From contig CAZEEG010000031.1 in NCBI GenBank assembly GCA_964511065.1, forward strand, positions 1-51,910: 51,910 bases of DNA, given 5' to 3'. A program made the position numbers and the translations under genes. Numbering within the stretch: the stretch's first letter is position 1; each line of letters starts with the position of its first letter. The notes beneath the pieces were generated by a model that saw nothing but the letters and a program-made list of their open reading frames with translations, searched no databases and was not told where the DNA came from. The stretch comes from CALBRZ01 sp964511065 (GTDB lineage: Bacteria > Planctomycetota > Planctomycetia > Pirellulales > S012-138). Positions 1-8,337 of the stretch are shown here, piece by piece.

Positions 1-228
1 GAAACCGGTAGGTTTCCCAAATGGGTGGCGGATTCGTCGGTTGCGGTCGGTAGACGTCCCCAAACGGTAGCGCATTGGTCGGTTCCGACGGATAGAACCG
101 GCCCTGCCAATTGGAACTGGGGGGACTGCCAATCCACTTCCAAACGGCGGGGCATCCCTGCTTTCGGCCGGTGGAATCGGCCGTGCAACGTGCCGCGCAT
201 CCGTCGGATGCGGCCGCTGAAACCGATC
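1..228. other. intergenic region downstream of uvrB with palindromes
   Basis: No gene is supported here. Positions 77-103 form a 9-bp stem (GGTCGGTTC with GAACCGGCC, one G-T wobble) and 165-183 form CGGCCG/CGGCCG; both belong to the dispersed GGCCGGT-type palindrome family seen elsewhere in the window. Positions 196-212 form a perfect 7-bp stem (CGCATCC/GGATGCG, 3-nt loop) 17 nt past the uvrB stop, a possible terminator stem without a T-run. Confidence 0.5.
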
Positions 229-2298
229 CTATGGTTTCTTGGGCCGGGGGACTCGGCTGCTGGATCGGCCGCGTTTCTTGCGCTGCCGGCCATATGACCG
301 CTGCTTCACGGCCACTTCGCTTGCCTTCTTGCCGATGGAGTCGCGCACCTGCTCAATGCGGTCGCGCAAGGCGGCGGCCCGTTCAAACTCCAGGGCTTCG
401 GCTGCGGCCAGCATTTCTGCCTGAAGCTCGTCGATGAATTCCTCGGTGATGATGTCGCTCTCATCGTTGCGGCCCACTGCCGCGTTGGCCTGGGCATGGG
501 CGGCGGCTTCAGCCTCGATACCCGCCCGGATCGACTTGCGAATGGTGACTGGCGTGATGCCGTGCTGGCGATTGTATTCTTGCTGCATCGCCCTGCGGCG
601 TTCGGTTTCGTCGATCGCCCGCTGCATGGAGTCCGTCACCTTATCGGCATACAGGATGACCTTGGCATTGACGTTTCGGGCAGCCCGGCCGATGGTCTGC
701 ATGAGCGAAGTTTCGCTCCGCAGGAAGCCTTCTTTGTCGGCGTCCATGATGGCGACCAGCGAAACCTCTGGCAGGTCAAGCCCTTCGCGCAGCAGGTTCA
801 CGCCCACCAGCACTTCAAATTTTCCTTCGCGCAGGTCGCGGAGCAGTTCCACCCGCTCGAAGGCATCCAGTTCGCTGTGCAGCCATTTGCAGGCGACCCC
901 TTGCTCCTCGAAGTAGCCCGACAGGTCCTCGGCCAGCCGCTTGGTGAGCGTAGTCACCAGCACGCGCTCGCCCGCGGCGGTCCGTTCCCGAATCTGCTCC
1001 AACAGGTGAGGTACCTGTCCCCGGGCGGGTGAAACCTCGATTTCCGGGTCCAGCAGCCCGGTGGGACGAATCACCTGTTCCACGACTTCGCCGCCGGTTT
1101 GTTCCAATTCGTAGGGGCCCGGCGTGGCCGATACAAACACCACCTGGTGGCAGCGCTGCTCCCATTCCTCGAACCACAGCGGCCGGTTGTCCAGGGCGCT
1201 TGGCAGCCGGAAGCCGTGCTCCACCAGCGTTTCCTTACGGCTGCGATCGCCGGCGTACATCGCCCGAAGCTGCGGAATCGTCACGTGCGATTCATCGACA
1301 AACAGCAGGTAGTCCTGGGGGAAGAAGCTCAGCAGCGTGTGCGGGGGCGAGCCCGGTTCACGGCCGTCCATGTGGCGACTGTAGTTCTCAATGCCAGGGC
1401 AGTAGCCGACCTCGACCAGCATTTCCATGTCGAACCGGGTTCGGGCGTTGAGCCGCTGGGCCTCGAGCAGCTTGCCCTGTTGGCGGAGGATTTCCAGCCG
1501 CGCCTCAAGCTCGGCCCGAATCTGATCGACGGCGTCGGCCAATCGTTCCTCGGGCATCACGAAGTGCTTGGCCGGGTAGATGAACGCTTCGTCCTTGCGT
1601 TGCACGGTCTCGCCGGTGAGCGGATTGATGATGGCAATCTGGTCGATGTCGTCGCCCCAGAATTCCACGCGATAGGCGAACTCTTCGTAGCCGGGCCAGA
1701 TTTCGACCACGTCCCCCCGCACGCGAAATTTGCCGCGGCTGAAGTCAACGTCGTTGCGGTCGTATTGAATATCGACCAGGCGAAGCAGCATCTTGTCGCG
1801 GTCTACGGTTTCGCCTACCCGCAACGGCACCATCATCGCCTTGTAATCGACCGGGGAGCCCAAGCCGTAGATCGAAGAAACGCTGGCGACAATGATCACG
1901 TCGCGGCGGCTCACCAGCGCGCTGGTGGCAGCCAGGCGCAGGCGGTCGATCTCCTCGTTGATCGATGCGTCTTTCTCGATGTAAATATCGCGCTGCGGGA
2001 TGTACGCTTCCGGCTGGTAATAGTCGTAATAGCTGACGAAGTAATGGACCGCGTTGTGGGGGAAAAACTCGCGAAACTCGCTGTAAAGTTGCGCGGCCAA
2101 GGTCTTGTTGTGCGAAAGCACCAGCGTGGGGCGCTGTACGGCCTGGATGACGTTGGCCATGGTGAACGTCTTGCCCGACCCGGTCACCCCCATCAACACC
2201 TGGTGGCGGTTGCCGGCCGCGATGCCGTTGACCAGGGCTTCGATCGCCTGGGGCTGATCGCCGGCGGGCGAAAACGGACTCACGAGTTCAAACGACAC
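229..2298 (-). CDS. uvrB: UvrABC excinuclease subunit B
   Basis: UvrB is the damage-verifying helicase-like subunit of nucleotide excision repair; it is loaded by UvrA and recruits UvrC in the cytoplasm. The 689-residue length is normal for the family. Walker A (GVTGSGKT) is at residues 37-44. The strand-separating beta-hairpin with its Tyr-rich YYDYYQPEAYIP segment is at about 90-101. A DESH Walker B lies in the middle, QTIGRAARN (motif VI) is near 540, and a C-terminal UVR domain follows for UvrC contact. The start is GTG at 2298, preceded by GGAAAG. The gene stands alone; no uvrA or uvrC is in the window. The identification is secure. Confidence 0.98.
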   Translation of the reverse strand: MSFELVSPFSPAGDQPQAIEALVNGIAAGNRHQVLMGVTGSGKTFTMANVIQAVQRPTLVLSHNKTLAAQLYSEFREFFPHNAVHYFVSYYDYYQPEAYIPQRDIYIEKDASINEEIDRLRLAATSALVSRRDVIIVASVSSIYGLGSPVDYKAMMVPLRVGETVDRDKMLLRLVDIQYDRNDVDFSRGKFRVRGDVVEIWPGYEEFAYRVEFWGDDIDQIAIINPLTGETVQRKDEAFIYPAKHFVMPEERLADAVDQIRAELEARLEILRQQGKLLEAQRLNARTRFDMEMLVEVGYCPGIENYSRHMDGREPGSPPHTLLSFFPQDYLLFVDESHVTIPQLRAMYAGDRSRKETLVEHGFRLPSALDNRPLWFEEWEQRCHQVVFVSATPGPYELEQTGGEVVEQVIRPTGLLDPEIEVSPARGQVPHLLEQIRERTAAGERVLVTTLTKRLAEDLSGYFEEQGVACKWLHSELDAFERVELLRDLREGKFEVLVGVNLLREGLDLPEVSLVAIMDADKEGFLRSETSLMQTIGRAARNVNAKVILYADKVTDSMQRAIDETERRRAMQQEYNRQHGITPVTIRKSIRAGIEAEAAAHAQANAAVGRNDESDIITEEFIDELQAEMLAAAEALEFERAAALRDRIEQVRDSIGKKASEVAVKQRSYGRQRKKRGRSSSRVPRPKKP

Positions 2299-2538
2299 GG
2301 GGAACTTTCCTGTGGGACAGCGGTCAAATCGTGGGGGGCGGCAAACCTCGCGAGGAAGCGTCGCCGGGGCGACCGGCGGGTGATTTTAGGCGCGGCAGGT
2401 GGGAAATTCCAGCGAATCGTCCGGCGGCAGCAACCTTGAGAATACGCCGAAACGGCTCCTGCGGCCATGCAAACCACCAGTGGGGCGGTCGCCCCGCTCC
2501 CCCCGCTCCGCTGCCTCGCACCCCGGCCCGGCGCAATC

Positions 2539-2544
2539 TATAAT
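2539..2544 (+). promoter_or_regulatory. possible -10 element (TATAAT)
   Basis: An exact TATAAT hexamer lies about 130 bp upstream of the PD40 propeller gene start in otherwise GC-rich DNA. No convincing -35 TTGACA was found 17 bp upstream, so this is a candidate only. Confidence 0.3.
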
Positions 2545-2674
2545 GGTGCTGATAAGGTTGCAGACGCCGCAGTTGCCGTAATCGTTGTGCGGGCCGCACT
2601 TTGCCCTCGCGGCCGCGACGGTTCGGCAAAATGGGGTTGGTCCTTCCCTCGTGTTCTTGCCCGGCAGGAGTAAC

Positions 2675-3739
2675 ATGGCCAGGTCGCTAAACTCGCTGAG
2701 GATGATCATCGCCGGAGTGTTGTTGGGCGCGCTGGCAAGCCAGGCCGCGGCTGACGAAACGCCGGGGAGCATCGAATCACGCTTCCTGAAGAACGTGCGA
2801 CAAGTGACATCCGGCTTCGAGAAGGCCGGCGAAGGTTACTTCTCGCCCGACGGCAAGCAGATCATCTACCAGGCAACGACCAGGGAGTACCCCTTCTACC
2901 AGATCTATCGGCAACCGTTGGCAGGCGGCGAGCCCCAGTTGGTCAGCACCGGACGGGGCCGCACCACGTGCGCTTATTTCTCGCCCGATGGCAAGAAGAT
3001 TCTCTTTGCTTCCAGCCACCTGGATCCCAAGCTGGATCAGACCGAGGCCGCGGCCATCCGTCAGGCGGAAGAAGACCGCCGCTCGGGCACCCGCCGCCGC
3101 TACAGTTGGGATTTTGATCCCTACATGGATATTTACGAGGCCGACCTGGACGGCGGAAATCTCAAGCAGCTAACCAAGGAATATGGCTACGATGCCGAAG
3201 GCGCCTACAGTCGCGACGGCAAGCAGATCGCCTTCTGCTCGATGCGCGACGGCGATGCCGAACTGTACGTGATGAACGCCGACGGTACCGGTGTTCGGCG
3301 GCTGACACATGCCAAGGGCTACGACGGCGGCCCGTTTATCTCGCCCGACGGCAACTGGATCGTGTATCGCACCGACCGCAAGCGGGCCGAGTTTCTGCAG
3401 ATTCACGTGATCGGGATTGACGGGCAGAACGACACGGCCCTGACCGACACCAACGGTGTGAACTGGGGGCCATACTGGCATCCCACCGAGCCGTATATCA
3501 TTTGGTCGGGCGCCGACCATTCCGATCCCACCAAGCGGCCCAATTACGATCTCTACCTGGCCCGCTACCACGTCAAGGACGGCAAGTTCAGCATTGATGA
3601 GCCGATTCGGGTAACGGACAGCCCGGCCGCTGACGTGCTGCCCGTGTTTTCGCCCGACGGGAAGAAGCTGATGTGGACCAGCACGCGGACGGACGACCGT
3701 TCGAGCCAGCTTTTCATTGCCGACTTTGTGCTGCCGTAG
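2675..3739 (+). CDS. secreted TolB-like PD40 beta-propeller protein
   Basis: A 354-residue exported protein. The N-terminus (MARSLNSLRMIIAGVLLGAL...AAADE) is a signal peptide of about 28 residues. The rest is built of repeated SPDGKxI blades (for example SPDGKQIIYQA, SPDGKKILFAS, SPDGNWIVYRT, SPDGKKLMWTS) typical of PD40/WD40-like TolB propellers. Such proteins act in the periplasm as interaction scaffolds or as propeller domains of peptidases; no peptidase or OmpA domain is attached here. The start at 2675 was preferred over an upstream in-frame ATG at 2585 because CAGGAG sits directly upstream and the signal peptide begins there. No tol-pal genes are adjacent, so it should not be called TolB itself. 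The binding partner is unknown. Confidence 0.85.
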   Translation: MARSLNSLRMIIAGVLLGALASQAAADETPGSIESRFLKNVRQVTSGFEKAGEGYFSPDGKQIIYQATTREYPFYQIYRQPLAGGEPQLVSTGRGRTTCAYFSPDGKKILFASSHLDPKLDQTEAAAIRQAEEDRRSGTRRRYSWDFDPYMDIYEADLDGGNLKQLTKEYGYDAEGAYSRDGKQIAFCSMRDGDAELYVMNADGTGVRRLTHAKGYDGGPFISPDGNWIVYRTDRKRAEFLQIHVIGIDGQNDTALTDTNGVNWGPYWHPTEPYIIWSGADHSDPTKRPNYDLYLARYHVKDGKFSIDEPIRVTDSPAADVLPVFSPDGKKLMWTSTRTDDRSSQLFIADFVLP

Positions 3740-3966
3740 GTTGAAACAGCGGCAAGTCTAGCATACGTGCCACCTCAACGGCGTGGACCACGGCGCTGCG
3801 AGTCGGTCGCGGCCGGCAGGGCAGAATCTGTGGAGAACCGACAAACGTCCAAACGGTGGCCTGACCGTCGATTGCGGCCGGGTAGAACCGGCCCTACGTG
3901 TGCGTGCGCGGCGGGTACCACTGCAAGAATCGAATCCCCACGTCGCTCTCAGATACCCGGCCGCTG
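3740..3966. other. convergent intergenic region with palindrome
   Basis: This is the gap between two convergent genes. It holds a copy of the dispersed palindrome at about 3876-3898 (GGCCGG and ACCGGCC followed by CTACG). The preceding segment near 3845-3875 resembles positions 52-75 at the left edge of the window (both contain CGTCC then AAACGGT). No gene or RNA was recognised. Confidence 0.5.
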
Positions 3967-5901
3967 CTACTCCGTAGCCACGCTGCGGTATAGCGGCATG
4001 TGGCGGTAGTACACTTCCAACGTGCAGATGGAGAGGGCGGTTTGATACAGTCGGCCGCCGGTGCTGCTGTGGGGGCCGTGAGGTGTCCAGCTTCCTGCCT
4101 CGGGGCCTTTCTTCACTTGCGTATGCACCAGCAGATCGCGCATGCGGGGGTTCCATTCTTCCCAGAAGCTGCCGCCCAGGTGGTGCATCACTTGCGTGGC
4201 ATAGTACCAGTAGTAGATGCTTTGTTTACCTTCCCGGCTGTGGTGCGATCCGCCGTCCAACGCGGGAGAATGCTCAACGATCAGCCGCCGGGCTCCCTTG
4301 AGCAGGGCCGGGTGGTTGGCGGGCCAGCCGCTGTACTGGCGGCATAACAGGGCCTCGGCGGTCATGGTGAAGGTGCCGGGTGAGCCCCGCATGTAGCCGT
4401 AGTAGGATCCGTCGTATTCGGTCTGGACGCGGTCGAGAAACAGGTTCGCACGCTCGAACACTTCGCGCGGGACTTCGAGGTAGGCCATCTGGGCACTGCG
4501 CAAGGCCATTAACTGCCAGCCCACGATGCTGGTGTCGCCGGGCTCGCCTGGGCGATACCTCCAGCCGCCTCCGCTGTGTTGTGCCCGGACGATGAAGTCG
4601 ATCGCCAGTTGGGCCGGCGCCCGGAGCTTGGAATCTTGTGTCAAAGCGTAAGCTTCGCAGAGTGCGATGGCGGCCTGGCCGTGGGCGTACATCCGCCCTG
4701 TCCCGTGGCCCATCAAGCTGCCCGATGGCTCCTGGTGCTTCACGAGCCAGTCGAGTCCTCGCTTGACGACCTCTTGAAAGCGCCCCCGGAGATGGGTTTC
4801 GCCAGCTCCTTGAAACGCCAACAGGGCCATGGCCGTGGCAGCCGTATCGCTGCGGGCCCCCGGGTTGCTGAACGAACCATCCAGGCTCCAGCTACCGTCG
4901 GGGTTTTGGTGGCGGGCGAGCCATTCCAGACCGCGGGTGACGGCGGCCTCGCTCTCGATGGTGCCGCCTTCGGCCATGGCGATCGCGGTTCGAGCGGCCG
5001 GGTTGCGGCCGGCAAACATGGATGCCCCGCCGCCCGGTAGTCCCGGCGTGGCAACGGTTGGCTGGAGGTCGCCGAGCGCTTCGCCAAGCGACAATTGCTC
5101 GAAGGGCGTGCTGACCTCGGCCACGGGCTGTTCAATGATTTCCTCGACCGGATCCGGTTCCCCGGCGTCGGCAAACTCGATCGGGTCGGTTTGCAACTCG
5201 TCTTCAAATTCGCCGTCGAGGTTGGTGCTATTCACCTGGGTGGAAAGCACCAGGAACCGTGGGCCGGGCTCCTCGTATTCGAGCCACACGGTCGCCAGCA
5301 GGATCAACAGCGCCATGTGAATCAACAGGCTGATGAGCCACGCCGGCAGCGATCGCCACCATTGCCGCAGCCATTGGGAGAACTCGCCCTGCTCGCTAAT
5401 CTCGGCCAGTTGGGAGCGGATGCGGCCCGGCTTCTCCGCGGCCAGCCGCCGCCGGCGCTGCCCGGCGGGTGCCACTTGAGGTTGCGGCAAATACGCTGGT
5501 TGGGTTGGCTGTGGAGGAGGTGGGAGTTGCGGCGAGGGCGGTGCTGGTGCCGCGGCAGGCGGTGCCAGGGCCGTGGGTTCCGCGGCCAGGCTGGCTGGTA
5601 CCGTATCGGTCAGGCTCGCCTGTTGCTGAGGTGGCCCCGACTCGGCCGCATCCAGCAGCCCGTGCGACTCCAACAGCCGCAGGGCCTCTTGTTCCTGTTC
5701 TTCGGTCAATTCGATGCTGGTGCCGCAACGCCAGCAGTCGGCCAGCATCAGCCAAAGCCGGATGGACATGGGCGAGCCGCAGCCAGGGCAGGCGCACGCC
5801 AACACATCTCCGTCGAGCCAAAATGCACCAACGGTCTTGGGGCGCCCCTGAGTATGTTCCCCCGGCACGGCATACTCCATGCTGTTGTCCGTCGACGACA
5901 T
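3967..5901 (-). CDS. zinc-ribbon, single-TM protein with squalene-cyclase-type repeats
   Basis: A 644-residue protein with four visible parts. Residues 36-59 carry a CPGC...CWRC pair (C38, C41, C56, C59) resembling a zinc ribbon. Residues about 85-150 are a Pro/Ala/Gln-rich linker. One hydrophobic helix follows at about 188-207. The C-terminal half (about 320-620) has repeats of the prenyltransferase/squalene-oxidase alpha-toroid, such as GLEWLARHQNPDGSW, GLDWLVKHQEPSGS and AIDFIVRAQHSGGGW. No DXDD catalytic motif of class II cyclases was noticed, so enzymatic activity is doubtful. Such toroid proteins are abundant in planctomycetes and their role is unknown. The topology suggests a cytoplasmic ribbon with the toroid outside the membrane, which is inference. 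The start is ATG at 5901. Confidence 0.8.
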   Translation of the reverse strand: MSSTDNSMEYAVPGEHTQGRPKTVGAFWLDGDVLACACPGCGSPMSIRLWLMLADCWRCGTSIELTEEQEQEALRLLESHGLLDAAESGPPQQQASLTDTVPASLAAEPTALAPPAAAPAPPSPQLPPPPQPTQPAYLPQPQVAPAGQRRRRLAAEKPGRIRSQLAEISEQGEFSQWLRQWWRSLPAWLISLLIHMALLILLATVWLEYEEPGPRFLVLSTQVNSTNLDGEFEDELQTDPIEFADAGEPDPVEEIIEQPVAEVSTPFEQLSLGEALGDLQPTVATPGLPGGGASMFAGRNPAARTAIAMAEGGTIESEAAVTRGLEWLARHQNPDGSWSLDGSFSNPGARSDTAATAMALLAFQGAGETHLRGRFQEVVKRGLDWLVKHQEPSGSLMGHGTGRMYAHGQAAIALCEAYALTQDSKLRAPAQLAIDFIVRAQHSGGGWRYRPGEPGDTSIVGWQLMALRSAQMAYLEVPREVFERANLFLDRVQTEYDGSYYGYMRGSPGTFTMTAEALLCRQYSGWPANHPALLKGARRLIVEHSPALDGGSHHSREGKQSIYYWYYATQVMHHLGGSFWEEWNPRMRDLLVHTQVKKGPEAGSWTPHGPHSSTGGRLYQTALSICTLEVYYRHMPLYRSVATE

Positions 5902-6257
5902 GAATGATCCGTCTAATGGAGTGGCGGAAGCGGGCGCACGTTCACGCGTTGATGGGCACGCGCTGACTGGAAGTCGAGAAGGGTGACGCTAATTGTACCA
6001 AATGCCGGCAAGGGGATGCAAAGAGCAGCCGGATCGCCGCCGGGCATGAAGCGGGCTACGCGCGCGAAGAACACGCCGCGTAGCCCAGCGACACACCCCG
6101 GCAAGTTGGCCGCGTCGCACCATGCAGCCATGGGACGACGTTTTCGCAGGGAAGTGCGCAGCCCCCGGTTCGCTGCCGGCCAGTGTGCCATCCGCTGGGC
6201 CGTCACACGCGCGCCGGGGGGCGAGGGTGAAGGCCAAGCACGAGCGGCGGCAGCGTC
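5902..6257. other. intergenic region with 10-bp hairpin
   Basis: No gene is supported between the helicase stop and the cyclase-repeat gene start, both on the minus strand. Positions 6053-6062 and 6077-6086 (GGGCTACGCG/CGCGTAGCCC) form a perfect 10-bp stem with a 14-nt loop. There is no T-run, so it may be a factor-assisted terminator or an mRNA-stabilising structure. Confidence 0.5.
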
Positions 6258-7610
6258 CTACAGAGCGCGGCGGTACTTCTTTTTCTTCCGAGCAGGAGCG
6301 GCGGCTGGCGGGGCAGCAGCAACCGCACCCGGTGGCGGTGCCGCCACGGCGGCTTCAGGTTCAGGCTTCGCGGCCGATACCGCAGCGGCCTCGGCGGCGG
6401 CGCCATCGGTCACCGCCGCGGCGCTGGTGGTGTGGAAGCCTTCGATCTCGTCACGCTTCAACAGTTGATTGATCCGCATTTCGATCCGTGTCAGTTCGTT
6501 GCCTTCCTCGGGCGAAACGAACGTGTAGGCTACGCCGGTGCGGCCCATTCGGCCGGTACGGCCCACGCGATGAACGTAATCGTCGGAAAACTGCGGAATG
6601 TTGTAATTGATGATGTGCGAAATGCCGCTGACGTCGATCCCGCGGCCCACCACATCGGTCGCGACCAGAAACCGCACGCGGCCGTTGCGGAAGGCCTCCA
6701 TCACCCGGTCGCGCACTTTCTGGGCCAGGTCGCCGTGGATACAGTCCACGCCTTCGAGCTTCTTGCTGAGCATCCGGCAGACGCGATCGGTTTCGCGCCG
6801 GGTGCGGCAAAATATGATGGCCTGCTGCGGCTGATCGCGTTCCAACAGTTTCAGCAGCAACTCGAATTTGCGGTTGCCATCGACCGTGAAATAGTACTGG
6901 TCGATGGTGTCGACCGTGATCTCGGCCGGCGAGAAATTCAGGGTTTCCGGGTCACGCATGTACCGCTGGGCCAGGCGCGCCACCGGAGGCGGCACCGTGG
7001 CGCTGAGCAGCAGCGTTTGCCGCTCCTTGGGGCAGCGGCGAAGGATCTTTTCGATATCCGGCCGAAAGCCGATATCCAGCATCCGGTCGGCTTCGTCCAG
7101 TACCGCGATCCGAAGGTCATCCAGGTTGAGCGTGCCGCGGGAAAGGTGATCCAAAACACGGCCTGGTGTGCCGACGACACAATCGGCTCCGCGCTTGAGT
7201 TTATCGATCTGGCCCTTGAGCGGTTTGCCGCCGTACAAGGCCACCGTCCGGGCTTTCCGCCCATGCGACAGTTTGGTGAACTCGTCGCGCACCTGCACGG
7301 CCAATTCGCGGGTGGGGACCAGGACCAGGGCCTGGGGCCCCTCGCCCCGTTTGCGTTTGGCAAGCCGTTCGAGAATGGGGATGACGAACGCGGCCGTTTT
7401 GCCGGTGCCGGTTCGGGCTTGAGCCATCACATCCACGCCTTTCAAGGCGAGGGGAATCGTGCCGGCCTGAACGGGGGTAGGGCTCGTGTAACCTGCTTTC
7501 TCCAGCGCCGACATCATTGCCTCTGAAAGGCCCATGCTCTCAAAGTCGGCAACGGGTTCGCCGTTGGAGTCGGGCTTCGAGGGCGCACGCGTCGTTTCTG
7601 TCTCCGACAT
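6258..7610 (-). CDS. DEAD-box ATP-dependent RNA helicase (RhlE-like)
   Basis: A cytoplasmic RNA-unwinding ATPase of about 450 residues. All superfamily-2 motifs are present: Q motif (GYTSPTPVQ), Walker A (ARTGTGKT), PTREL, TPGR, DEAD (VLDEADRML), SAT, IIFCRT, ATDVVGRGIDV and HRVGRTGR. After the core comes an Ala/Pro-rich tail ending in a basic cluster (KKKKYRR), the usual RNA-binding extension of RhlE-type enzymes. The start was placed at MSETETT (7610); a longer in-frame start at 7652 adds 14 residues without resemblance to the family. A GC-rich 7-bp hairpin at 7656-7672 lies in the presumed 5' leader. The substrate (ribosome assembly or mRNA decay) cannot be read from sequence. Confidence 0.94.
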   Translation of the reverse strand: MSETETTRAPSKPDSNGEPVADFESMGLSEAMMSALEKAGYTSPTPVQAGTIPLALKGVDVMAQARTGTGKTAAFVIPILERLAKRKRGEGPQALVLVPTRELAVQVRDEFTKLSHGRKARTVALYGGKPLKGQIDKLKRGADCVVGTPGRVLDHLSRGTLNLDDLRIAVLDEADRMLDIGFRPDIEKILRRCPKERQTLLLSATVPPPVARLAQRYMRDPETLNFSPAEITVDTIDQYYFTVDGNRKFELLLKLLERDQPQQAIIFCRTRRETDRVCRMLSKKLEGVDCIHGDLAQKVRDRVMEAFRNGRVRFLVATDVVGRGIDVSGISHIINYNIPQFSDDYVHRVGRTGRMGRTGVAYTFVSPEEGNELTRIEMRINQLLKRDEIEGFHTTSAAAVTDGAAAEAAAVSAAKPEPEAAVAAPPPGAVAAAPPAAAPARKKKKYRRAL

Positions 7611-8337
7611 ATAAACCGAATGGGGTGAAATGGGGGTGAGGGGGAATGCCAACGCGCGGGGGGCTCCCCCGCTAAACGTGAATCCTGCGCTTACCTAATC
7701 ATTTGCCATTATGCCGGAGATACCAGTGCCACGCTATCCAGTTACCGCAGTTGAAGATGCGGAATTTCCGGTAATTCCGCGGTTTTCGGTCCGCGGCACC
7801 GCCTGCCGGGCCGGCACCGCCGCAGCCTTACGGGTAACGCGCGGTAGCGCCTCGCACCCAACAGGAGCCGAGTAGGCCGCGCAAGAGGCGCTGATCGGCG
7901 CGGGGACCGTAATCGACGCTAGTGACTAGAGTTAGCGAAAATGTGCACCGGTTCATAGCGCGGCTGCGCGTAACGTTTGCTGCCTACCGTCCAAGTCTCT
8001 GGGGACAACATGCCCCAGTTTGCCGGGATGGCGGTCGTCGAAACACCACCGGACGACCGTTTTCTGGACGGCCCGAACCAGGCCCGGCTATACTGGCGGC
8101 CGCTCCCCCCGACCTGCTGGGAATGCATGGCGAAAGGCATGGAACGAGCCAGCCAGGATAAGCGCTTTCGGCGCAAAAGTTTAGGGAAATGCGCCGGCAG
8201 CACCCGGCGATGGTAAGCCTATCGGGGCCGATGCCCTGGTGTGAGTTCGGGCGATGTGATCGCTGCCGGGGGGCTTTTCAGGCTGTTGGAATGGGCCGGT
8301 CTTTTCATCATGAGATGCCACCTCGAGGACGACAGTT
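7611..8337. other. long divergent intergenic region, no gene seen
   Basis: 727 bp separate the divergent helicase and DUF1501 genes. Only short, low-quality reading frames occur. Two hairpins are visible: 7656-7672 (GCGGGGG/CCCCCGC, 3-nt loop) and 7759-7780 (GCGGAATT/AATTCCGC, 6-nt loop, followed by GGTTTT). The second could be a small terminator or part of an RNA leader. No known riboswitch or ncRNA was recognised. Confidence 0.45.

Noticed and set aside
1099..2439. 446-residue plus-strand frame opposite uvrB
   Set aside because: It is the antisense shadow of a well-conserved gene in GC-rich DNA and has no domain of its own.
3900..3966. tRNA-like T-arm (near AATCGAATCCCC)
   Set aside because: No acceptor, D or anticodon stem could be matched around it.
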